A stretch of 64,000 nt of DNA from Tetradesmus obliquus (taxonomy: Eukaryota > Chlorophyta > Chlorophyceae > Sphaeropleales > Scenedesmaceae): contig CP126206.1 of NCBI GenBank assembly GCA_030272155.1, positions 1,116,001-1,180,000 of the forward strand. Reading direction: 5' to 3'. Below the pieces are notes generated by a model. The model was not told where the DNA came from. It made no database searches and saw only the letters and a list, made by a program, of their open reading frames with translations. A program made the translations under genes and the position numbers. Numbering within the stretch: the first letter of the stretch is position 1; every line of letters starts with the position of its first letter. Below are positions 13,529 through 21,983 of the stretch, piece after piece.

Positions 13529-14905
13529 GACGGTTTGTGGCTCAACGGTTGCTTTTGTACGCCACGACGTGCACAAGGTAAATATGCTGCTCGGCGGCTC
13601 GTGCTGTATTGTGTCCGTGAACGCAGGCGAGCCAGGGTTGACATGCAGATTTGGGCACTGCAAGTGCCATCTAGTGACGTCCCGTGCATGCTCCATTTGC
13701 GCATGTTCGGTGCGAGCATTACTGCTGCTGACTTAAGGAATGTAAATAGCATCAGCAGCAGCAGGATGCCTTGGGGTTGCTGGCACTGCTGTCTCCCACA
13801 GCAGGTCACCTGGTCTCCATGTTGCTGCAGCTGCTCCCGCTCGTGGTTCCCAGATGTTTGCCGTTTTTCCAGCAGTTTGCTGGTACAGGCAGTGAAGTAA
13901 ATCAGCTCCTCGTACGTGGCACCAGGCAAGCCCTTTATCTTTTCTGTTACCCAGTGCCCTGCCTTGAGGATCTTGGATGCAGCAAGTGCATCCTCCTCGC
14001 TGATGATGACCGGCCGCCCTGACCTGTGCGCATCAGCAATACAGCCAAACTCGCGGAAGTTTTTGTAATGCCGCTCAATAAAGACACTGTGCCTCTCCTT
14101 GACACGCTTGTGTACACCGCCACCATGCCTGGAGCGGAACAGGATTGCTGCCTTGTGTGGATCTATCTCCCCAGTGCCAAAGTCGAAGGTGGAAGCGGCG
14201 CATACCACCGCCCATTCCCTGGTCTCAGCATCCTTGCGCTGGCTAGAACCCTGGGTTTCAGCAGATTTTGAGGTACCTGCACATAATGACACCATACTTC
14301 AGTCATGTGATTTGTGCGCCAGTGTGTACACTTTGGCGGTACAGGCAGTACAGTACAGCCTTTTGTCAATTTGTCTGACCACCCTGCGTGAGGACGACGC
14401 TGGAACTGGGCTATCCTGCATGCTTCTGCTGCGCTGCTGCTGCAACGTAAATACTATATTTCACTGATCTCACGACCACTCACCGGCTGCTTTGTCCACG
14501 TCCATGCTGCAAGGTGCAAGGAAACAGCATTGACACACACGGCAGGAGCAGGACGGTTTGTGGCTCAACGGTTGCTTTTGTACGCCACGACGTGCACAAG
14601 GTAAATATGCTGCTCGGCGGCTCGTGCTGTATTGTGTCCGTGAACGCAGGCGAGCCAGGGTTGACATGCAGATTTGGGCACTGCAAGTGCCATCTAGTGA
14701 CGTCCCGTGCATGCTCCATTTGCGCATGTTCGGTGCGAGCATTACTGCTGCTGACTTAAGGAATGTAAATAGCATCAGCAGCAGCAGGATGCCTTGGGGT
14801 TGCTGGCACTGCTGTCTCCCACAGCAGGTCACCTGGTCTCCATGTTGCTGCAGCTGCTCCCGCTCGTGGTTCCCAGATGTTTGCCGTTTTTCCAGCAGTT
14901 TGCTA
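13529..14905. repeat. Deleted unit 9 and truncated unit 10 at the array end
   Basis: Unit 9 lacks 666 bp: the sequence jumps near 14387-14392 from the transposon leader (just before the position equal to 2550) directly to the start of the unrelated segment. Unit 10 stops at 14905, at the internal junction where the unrelated segment would meet transposase sequence in other units. Thus the array ends exactly on a segment boundary. This suggests that 14391-14905 plus the following unique DNA is the ancestral context of the unrelated segment, before it was joined to transposon sequence. Confidence 0.7.
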
Positions 14906-15613
14906 TGTGCGGATCTGCTTGAAGGCGTGTGTCGAGTAACTAGGCGCTGTGTCGAGAGCTTGTCGGTGAATGCGTGAGTTTGCGAAACTGGTGCAGCCTG
15001 ACAGCTTTGTATTGCATGTAAGCAGTGCGTATCATCAAAGCAACATTTGAATGTGTCCTGCTTTGCCAATGAGGCAGTGACATAGTTATGCCTGTTACCG
15101 CTGTCTGCAGAACACAACCACTCGGGAGGCGACTTCAATTTAACTCCAGCAATCCATCAGACACCCCAGGATGCCACGTCCCAGGTAAATAAACACGCTT
15201 TCAACGTTTGCAGCTCAGTCACACACAACAAGCAGCTCCAAGCCAGGTGCTGTTGATGTGCAGTGACTGCTCAGCTCCTCAGCACTGTCAAGCACTACCA
15301 AAACACAGCAACATGCAGTGGTGCATGCTGCATCATTTGAAACACATCAGCATCAATACATTATACAGGAAACCAGCAGCAATAGTGGCTGCTGAGCTGT
15401 AAGGGTAGCCACATGCAAATGCAGCCACCAACCCTGCAGCAGTGGCAAACCGTAGCACACAGCACTGCTGCTGGTCACATCAAGCAGTAGCAGCAGCAGC
15501 AGCTGCTGCCCAAGTCAATAATTCTCATGCCTATAAAAATAAGAAATATAAAGAATGAAGCAAATGACACACAAAGCTGGCAGTGTCACCAGCTGGCAGC
15601 TGACTGCTGCAGC
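14906..15613. other. Unique DNA between array and transposase stop
   Basis: This ~700-bp stretch separates the array from the transposase stop codon. It contains no gene that I can support; a minus-strand open frame running from 15138 into the array has no recognisable features. It must include the left end of the transposon. I looked for an inverted counterpart of the right end (CAGTGGGGATTAAGGCAGTC on the minus strand) and did not find a convincing one, so the left boundary is undefined. Confidence 0.5.
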
Positions 15614-17855
15614 CTACATGCTGCCGCGTGGACCCCAGTTGCCGCCGCTGCCCACACACACGCGCCCGCTCTCCTGGTCTGTCCACTGCTGACCAGCTGG
15701 GGAGCTGATGATCTGCCACAGCAGTGTCAGGCCTGCCACATCCTTTGCCACAGAGTACTTGGGCACCCCTGTTGTGAACTGCCGCCGCACAATCTTGCGC
15801 AACTCAGCTCCGGTTATAACTTGATGGTTGAGGCTGTAGCACTCGTTGCGCACCCTAGGCTTGCCACCACCAAACTGGTGCTCTATTCCCCTGTTGATGT
15901 CTGGGCTGTAGTTGGGGATCTTGAGGTTGTGGTGTGCTGGCATGCTGATGTTGGGCTGGCCCTCCCTCTTCAGGCAGGTGACGTCGATGTGTGCCTGGAT
16001 GCTCGCGTTGTCAATAGACAGGTAAGGCCATTGCCCAGTCTTCTTTTGGAACTTGGTGCAGACAATGTGCAGCAGGACCTCCATCTCCTCCTCGGTTGTT
16101 GACTTAGCAAGCTCGTTCTCCTTTGTCTGCAATGGCATGCAGGTGCAGCAAGGGGTGGTGGTGGCGGTGGGCGCTGTCAGGCACCAAGCGCATGAACAAG
16201 GGGCTGGATTTGGACTGCAATGACACTCCTGTGTATCAGCCAGCAGGACACCTACCTGTTAGAATCACTAGCTCAGAGAGTTCAGTGCAGCTGTTCTGGA
16301 GGCTGCACAAGAGGGGTGGCAGTGCCAGGCAGCAGTGCGGGCACTACCGCTACTGCACGGCACACACAGTGCACAAGCAGAGCAGCCTGTGGTGCGCCTT
16401 CTGCAGCTATGATGCAGCAGCATGGAAGAGTGAGAAACTAGCAGTCATGCCAGCATGTGAACAGCAGTTCATTGTGAACTTCCTGGTTCCTGCAGGCTGG
16501 GACAGGCAGTACTGCAGGCAGGTGGCGCCAGACTGGTGGTCTTGGCCTGCAGACTTCTGGAACTTTGAGCTAGACATCTACATCCAGATAGATGGCAGCA
16601 GCCACTGGTATGGCATGCATGGTGTGCCAGCTGAGACAGTGCAGGAACGCGACATGATGTTCACCCAGGTAGCTGTAAGCAAGGGTGCGCGTGTGGTGCG
16701 GGTGCATGCAGCAGATGCTTGCAACTATGCGGCATTGCATGCAGCAGTTGCTGCTGCTGCTTCTGGGCAGAAGGTGGTGTTGAGCCCAGCATATGCCACC
16801 ACAAACATCACATGGCAGTCACAAGCGCTGCCCTATGTGGAAGTGCTGCAGCAGCAGTTGTCACTTTGTTACTGTTATGACAACTGGCATGGTAACATCT
16901 GCTTTTGAATAACAAATAACATACAATCACTCACCCAGTACTCCTGCTTCCCTGTCATCTCACTGCCGTCCTGCAGCTTGTTTGCGCGCCGGTCAATGTC
17001 AGTGGTGCCGCTGCACTCCTCATACAGCACCACGCCGTTGGCGTCCTCGTACTGGCCATGTGCTGTGACAGCCAGGAAGAAGTGCACCTTTATTGGTTTG
17101 ATGGTTTTGTCAGATATGAAGCACACGTCGCTGGGCCGTGCTGCTCCTGCGCTGCAGTACACCTGCACACTGTGCTGGCTGAGCCCATGCAGCACAAATG
17201 TGGACTCGTCACAGAACACGATGTGGTACATCATGGAGGGATCCGCCGCAACACGCGCCAGCATCGTCAGGCACCAGCGAATCCTGTCCTGCAGCTCTGC
17301 ATATGAGAACTTGTGGTGTGACCTCAGCGTGATGCGGATGAGATCTGGATCCACCGCGTGCATGCGTTTCAGCAGCTTGCTGGGTGAGACGCCGTACTTC
17401 TGCTGAATGGCCTGCAGCTGTGGGCTCTTGAGCAGTGCCTCGTCCATGGTGCTGAAGTAAATCAGCTCCTCGTACGTGGCACCAGGCAAGCCCTTTATCT
17501 TTTCTGTTACCCAGTGCCCTGCCTTGAGGATCTTGGATGCAGCAAGTGCATCCTCCTCGCTGATGATGACCGGCCGCCCTGACCTGTGCGCATCAGCAAT
17601 ACAGCCAAACTCGCGGAAGTTTTTGTAATGCCGCTCAATAAAGACACTGTGCCTCTCCTTGACACGCTTGTGTACACCGCCACCATGCCTGGAGCGGAAC
17701 AGGATTGCTGCCTTGTGTGGATCTATCTCCCCAGTGCCAAAGTCGAAGGTGGAAGCGGCGCATACCACCGCCCATTCCCTGGTCTCAGCATCCTTGCGCT
17801 GGCTAGAACCCTGGGTTTCAGCAGATTTTGAGGTACCTGCACATAATGACACCAT
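15614..17855 (-). CDS. Tc1/mariner-like DDE transposase, two exons
   Basis: Exon 1 is 17855-16935 (307 codons) and exon 2 is 16126-15614 (170 codons plus TAG), giving 477 residues. The 808-bp intron has donor TGG|GTGAGT and acceptor TTGCAG|ACA, phase 0. Residues ~55-115 form a basic helix-turn-helix-like region (HADHRSGRP-type linker, here with AHRSGRPVII). The catalytic core shows the first Asp in HIVFCDESTF (D216), the second in LSIDNAS (D346) and the terminal block PNYSPDINRGIEHQF, which corresponds to the Tc1 signature YSPDLNPIE (E389). Splicing is required to bring the first Asp together with the other two. About 42 residues separate the second Asp and the Glu, longer than the usual Tc1 (34) spacing. 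The role is cut-and-paste transposition in the nucleus. All key residues are present and there is no stop, so it may be active. Confidence 0.8.
16132..16908 (+). CDS. Intron-nested Vsr/DUF559-like PD-(D/E)XK nuclease
   Basis: This 258-codon ORF lies antisense inside the transposase intron (16127-16934): its ATG is 5 bp from one intron end and its stop 26 bp from the other. Residues ~69-91 hold a Cys/His cluster (C69, C75, H78, H81, C88, C91) that could bind zinc. Residues ~105-195 resemble the Vsr/DUF559 endonuclease-like fold: a Glu in an early helix (E110), the strand pair FELDIYI-QIDGSSHW (D148, D154, H158), then a charged helix with QERD (171-174) and the closing strand KGARVVRVH (184-192), as in DUF559 proteins. 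The likely activity is DNA cleavage or nicking. Whether it serves the transposon, the intron or neither is unknown. The alternative is a nuclease gene that was simply captured. The family call rests on motif order seen by eye. Confidence 0.6.
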   Translation: MACRCSKGWWWRWALSGTKRMNKGLDLDCNDTPVYQPAGHLPVRITSSESSVQLFWRLHKRGGSARQQCGHYRYCTAHTVHKQSSLWCAFCSYDAAAWKSEKLAVMPACEQQFIVNFLVPAGWDRQYCRQVAPDWWSWPADFWNFELDIYIQIDGSSHWYGMHGVPAETVQERDMMFTQVAVSKGARVVRVHAADACNYAALHAAVAAAASGQKVVLSPAYATTNITWQSQALPYVEVLQQQLSLCYCYDNWHGNICF

Positions 17856-18617
17856 ACTTCAGTCATGTGATTTGTGCGCCAGTGTGTACACTTTGGCGGT
17901 ACAGGCAGTACAGTACAGCCTTTTGTCAATTTGTCTGACCACCCTGCAGTAGCACGAAAAGCCACCTACGCCTCCCCTGCGAGCTGACCCGCAACAAGTT
18001 GCCACAGTTATACGCTTGTCTTGGCAAAACCGATAATGTGTGCAAGTGTTGAGGCGCGGGGGTGGCTCTGGCGTGAGCTATATTCTGGACGTCTGCTGTT
18101 ATCCTGTTATCTTTGCCGCTGATGCATGTGGCCCGCGGCAAAGCGCTGCATGTTGCCATTTTTCGAAATGGAGATATATTGAGCTGGTGGTGGTGGGGCA
18201 TGGATGGGTGGCCATGTCATGTGGTGCTGTGTCACACTGTGGGCTCCTGCTGGCTGAAAGCTGCTGGCTGGCGCTGCAGCCTGCTGCCGCTGTTTTGATT
18301 TGGCATGTCAAAAACTCACTGGCAACTCGTGTTAGCGCCATAGCCATTGACTACATTTGAACTACAAGTAACCATCCACGCAGCTGTTGCCTCCTCATCG
18401 CTGCTTCTGCGATAGTTGTGATACATCTGCTGCTGGTGTCAGCTGCTGGGCGGGCTGGTGCTGAGTTCCAGTCACCAAGGTGAGCATGGCTGGGAGCCCG
18501 CAGTCCGGTTCGATCAAGCTTGCTGTGAAATAGATTGCTGCACTGTGGTTATGCGCTGCGGAATCTGTGGGGTCTATCGTAATCAAGTGTCTGTGCGACT
18601 GCCTTAATCCCCACTGT

Positions 18618-18689
18618 TAGGAAGTAGAAACGCCATCATACTCCGTTGATCAGCTATATGATAGTGCAATACGTCAACCCGAAACGACG
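18618..18689 (+). promoter_or_regulatory. 72-bp gap between transposon end and AP2-like gene start
   Basis: Only 72 bp separate the transposon end from the start codon at 18690. Any core promoter beyond this short leader must lie inside the transposon or the array, or the transposon has split the native promoter or 5' UTR. I see no clear TATA box in the gap. Confidence 0.4.
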
Positions 18690-19711
18690 ATGGATGATCA
18701 AGAAGGTCCGGGTGCTGCAGCAGAGCCTGTCAACGAGGAGGCTCAGGCGGTTCCCGGAGCATGGGGCATCGGCGTTAGCCAGGAAGTGCGTCCCGAAGGA
18801 ACAAGCTACAAAGTCCGCGTGTGTGTGCGTGGCGAGGCTCGCTATCTCGACAGGTGGGTGGGACCGGTTTGTCAGGCTATGCTGATCCTGCAGTATTTTG
18901 CATGCCAAACATCGCTCGACATCACGTTCAACCATTTAAACATTATTTATAGCTGTTTTGATCGGGTGCCAAAGAGCATGTCGTTCGTCACCTTGCAGTG
19001 CATTAATCTCGGTGGTCCGGCTGCGTTCATCAGTGCAAACCGTGTATTGTGCATACGACTATATACCTGAAACCCTCGGATATCTTCAAATTGCCGTGTA
19101 CCGTGGTTGAGTCAGTAGTGTGACCACTCACTCACCGGTGTTTGGCGATCTACTCGGCTGAGGGCAGCTTCCCTCTTCTTGATCACCTGTGCATAATTTT
19201 ATACACGTATAATGAGCTATACGCCATCCGAACAGGTGCTTGCTGTCGTCATGTCGCGCCACCTGCTGCTGCTGCTCTTCCTCACCACGGCACTGCATGT
19301 CAATCTGCACTCTGCAGGTTCACTGACGTGGTGACAGCCAGACTGGCTTACGATACCACCATCCTTCACTACAGGTCACATGCAAAGACAAACTATGATC
19401 CCACCCTGTATCAGCTGACAGACCAGGCAGCGCTTTCCAAGATTGAGACCTTCCACCGCAAGGTTGCAGAACTGGACCAAATCAGCGGCCAAAAGCGCGC
19501 TCTGTACGAAACAGATGAAGCACGCGCGCAAAAACTGCTGCACACAGAAAAGGCGCTGCTGCTACTGCAGCTGCAGCAGCAGCAGCCGCAGTGCAGCCCA
19601 CCTACCAGCAGCAGCAGCTGCTCCAGCGGCAGCTGCACCAGCAGCTGCTTCATCAACAGCAGCAGCAGCACCTGCTCCAGCAGCTGCTCCAGCAGCTGCT
19701 CCAGCAGCTGC

Positions 19712-19766
<55 letters not shown>

Positions 19767-19916
19767 CCTGCAGCGGGTGGACAGTGGCCTCACAGGGCTC
19801 ACATCCATGTTCAACAGCTGCCAGCAGGATGCAGCCGACCCTGATGTGCTAATGAGTGACAATGGGTTCATGGGTGATGGCAGCTTCATGCAGCTGCTTG
19901 CGCAGACACCTGCTGC

Positions 19917-19970
<54 letters not shown>

Positions 19971-20464
19971 AGGCAGCATGCTGCTGCCAAGCTACACCCA
20001 GGGGCTTGAGGACACCCGCAGTGAGCCAGCCAGCCAACTTCTTGAAGGGCCTTCTGCTGCAGCAGCAGCAGCTGCCGCAGCCGGAGGCCTCTATCGGAGC
20101 GGCAGCAGCAACGCCGCAGAGGAGATGAGTGCAGCGGAGGCTGCTGCTGGTGTGGCACGCATGTGTGTTGGCTACAGGCCCTCACCACCCGCCCCGATGT
20201 TTCCATCTTCACCAGCACAGGACAGGCAGCACCTGGCTGCTGCTGCTGCTGCTAGTGCAGCTGCAGTGCCAGCTACCCCAGCAGCAGCTTTCATGCTGCC
20301 TGCTGCCCAGCCGGCGCTAGAGAGGAGCAACAGCAGCGTCAGCAACACCAGCGGCGGCCGCCGCTGCTGCCGCTTCTCGCCGAGGGAACAGCCGCGCATG
20401 TCAGCAGCAGCAGCGGCAGCTGCAGCGCCAGCTGGCTTTGGCGGGGCTGTGAACCCCGTTGCAG

Positions 20465-20496
<32 letters not shown>

Positions 20497-20819
20497 CCAT
20501 CAGGCATGGCAGGTGTGTATGCTACGCAGCAGCAGCTGCCTCAGGCAACCGCAGCACCCGCAGCATTCCAATCTATGTGCAATAACATGGTGCCTGCAGC
20601 TGGCTGCAACTACATGCCATCCTCGAGTGCTGCAAACTACATGGCAGCACCAAGTGCTGCAAACTACATGGCAGCACCAGATGCTGCAAACTACATGGCA
20701 GCACCAGATGCTGCGAACTACATGCCAACCCCAAGTGCGTCAAACTACCTGGCAGCACCAAGTGCTCTGCAAGGCTGGCAACGGCCAGCCAGCCCTGCAC
20801 AGCACAAGCGGCGCAGGCT

Positions 20820-20866
<47 letters not shown>

Positions 20867-20975
20867 TTGCGCCAGTGCCTCTGATGAGTAATGCTGAATG
20901 GGACATGCTGCTGCAGCAGGTGGTGCTGCCGCCCGGCCTGCCTGACATCCAGCAGCAGACGCAGCAAGTGCAGAT

Positions 20976-21023
<48 letters not shown>

Positions 21024-21567
21024 GCCTGTGCTGCCACCTTGGCTGCAACCAGCTGCAGGCTCAATGGCGCCAGCTGGCATGGCGGCTCCAGCAGCAGCAG
21101 CAGCAGCAGCACAGCCCGCCTCTCCTACTGTGGGCAATGCAGCTGCAGCTGCTGACATGCCTGTCAGTGTTGCTGGAGCCTACAGGCGCAGCGATGTGCT
21201 GGCATTCATAGGCGTCAGCATCGCACACCTGCTGCAGCTGTCAGTCCAACTGACTCCAACCAGAGACAGCAGCGCTGCATTTGGCGAAGCATGTGCCTGG
21301 ATGGCTAGAACACGCCACCAGCTCGAGTCCGCTGCTGCAGCAGATATCATGAACAGCAGCAGCCAGCAGCAGCAGTGTGGCAGCAGCTGCGCCCTGCAGC
21401 TGCTGCAGCAGCTGACTGCACTGTTCTCAGATGAGCTGCAGGGTGCTGGTGGCGCAGCGATGCAGAGTGCTGCTGGCGTGCTGCTTGAGCGGTCTGAACT
21501 ACTTGGTCTGGCAGAGAATCTGGTGGTTGCGCTAGCGGCTTTCAACCGCATCCTGGTAGAGCCTGGC

Positions 21568-21598
<31 letters not shown>

Positions 21599-21717
21599 GC
21601 TATGTAACAAGCAGCGAGACCAGCCGATGGCTGGCTGGCCTAGAGCAGCTGGCTGCGCGTGGCAGTGCAGTGGATGGCTCCGTGCTGAAGCTGTGCAGGA
21701 AGCTGGTCGGCGGCTGA
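18690..21717 (+). CDS. AP2/ERF-like Gln/Ala-rich transcription factor
   Basis: Exon 1 is 18690-18853; a 464-bp intron follows (donor ACAG|GTGGGT, acceptor TCTGCAG|G). Joining restores an AP2-like segment: exon 1 supplies SYKVRVCVRGEARYLDR and exon 2 RFTDVVTARLAYDTTILHYR then AKTNYDP. This fits the AP2 pattern of a beta-sheet ending in YLG-F, an AARAYD helix and a terminal NFP-like motif. The usual first strand (YRGV) and Trp are not evident, so the domain is divergent. A predicted coiled coil follows (to ~19590), then long polyGln and polyAla tracts, five copies of a nine-residue NYMAAP repeat, and a helical C-terminus ending at TGA 21715-21717. The AP2 frame and the polyGln frame differ by one register near 19590. 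A non-consensus intron 19463-19596 would join them in frame; otherwise it is a frameshift. Such proteins bind DNA in the nucleus. Confidence 0.6.
20629..20763 (+). repeat. Five 27-bp coding repeats (9-residue NYMAAP motif)
   Basis: Units start at 20629, 20656, 20683, 20710 and 20737 and encode variants of AANYMAAPS or AANYMAAPD. The last two are diverged (PTPS and SASNYLAAPS). They lie between the polyAla- and polyGln-rich parts of the AP2-like protein, probably as a disordered linker. Confidence 0.9.
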
Positions 21718-21880
21718 TGGGATGTCGGATTGGTGTTGTTTTGGGGGTGGCTGGGCTGTCAGGGCACTACAGCAAGTTGTTAGGTTACTGCTGCGTTTGA
21801 TTGTGTAGGGATCGTGATCTGGATGGCTTTGGACGGCGGCTGCGTGGCTGGATGGAGGGCTTTGTGTCCCAAATCAAGCC

Positions 21881-21983
21881 TGACCAGCCGTTGGCTGGCT
21901 GGCCTAGAGCAGCTGGCTGCGCGTGGCGGCAGTGTGGATGACTCCGTGCATAAGATGTATCAGGAGCTGGTGCGCGGCTGATG
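21881..21983 (+). other. Duplicate of the AP2-like gene's last coding segment
   Basis: This stretch repeats 21618-21719 with changes: both encode SRWLAGLEQLAARG followed by a ~17-residue tail and a stop (TGA 21979-21981 here). The tail differs (VDDSVHKMYQELVRG against VDGSVLKLCRKLVGG), yet the frame is kept open to the stop. It could be an alternative last exon or a decaying duplicate in the 3' UTR. Confidence 0.6.

Larger units (their letters stand above)
1..14905. repeat. Tandem array of ~1689-bp units derived from a transposon
   Basis: Near-identical units begin (at the motif GACGGTTTGT) at 1, 1691, 3380, 5084, 6773, 8462, 10151, 11840, 13529 and 14552. The spacing is 1689 or 1690 bp, except 1704 for unit 3 (15-bp insertion) and 1023 for unit 9 (internal deletion). 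The array is already running at base 1, so its true length is unknown. Each unit joins two pieces. One (~1165 bp; 365-1528 in unit 1) is the same as 17453-18617 of the long transposon: its leader plus the first 134 codons of the transposase. The other (~520 bp; like 14391-14905) is not in that transposon and I do not recognise it. Units differ by scattered single-base changes only, which implies recent amplification or ongoing homogenisation. Confidence 0.95.
15614..18617 (-). mobile_element. Tc1/mariner-superfamily DNA transposon, long copy
   Basis: The element carries a spliced transposase gene on the minus strand and a plus-strand nuclease ORF inside that gene's intron. Its right (5') end is placed at 18617: the array units and this copy are identical up to ...CCCCACTG and then diverge. 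Read inward, the end is CAGTGGGGATTAAGGCAGTC, and many Tc1-type elements begin CAGT. The flank after it is TTA, which could hold a TA target duplication one base on. The stretch 17856-18617 is the ~760-bp leader/promoter side with no supported gene. The left end lies somewhere in 14906-15613 and was not located, so the span given is a minimum. Confidence 0.75.

Noticed and set aside
15310..15460. CAGTGG words as the left inverted end of the mariner-like element
   Set aside because: Similarity to the right end stops after about six bases, which chance would give.
19142..19852. Ser/Cys-rich open frame continuing past the AP2-like exon
   Set aside because: After ~19590 it is the AGC reading of CAG tracts and ends soon; the CAG (Gln) reading extends 700 codons with a non-repetitive C-terminus.
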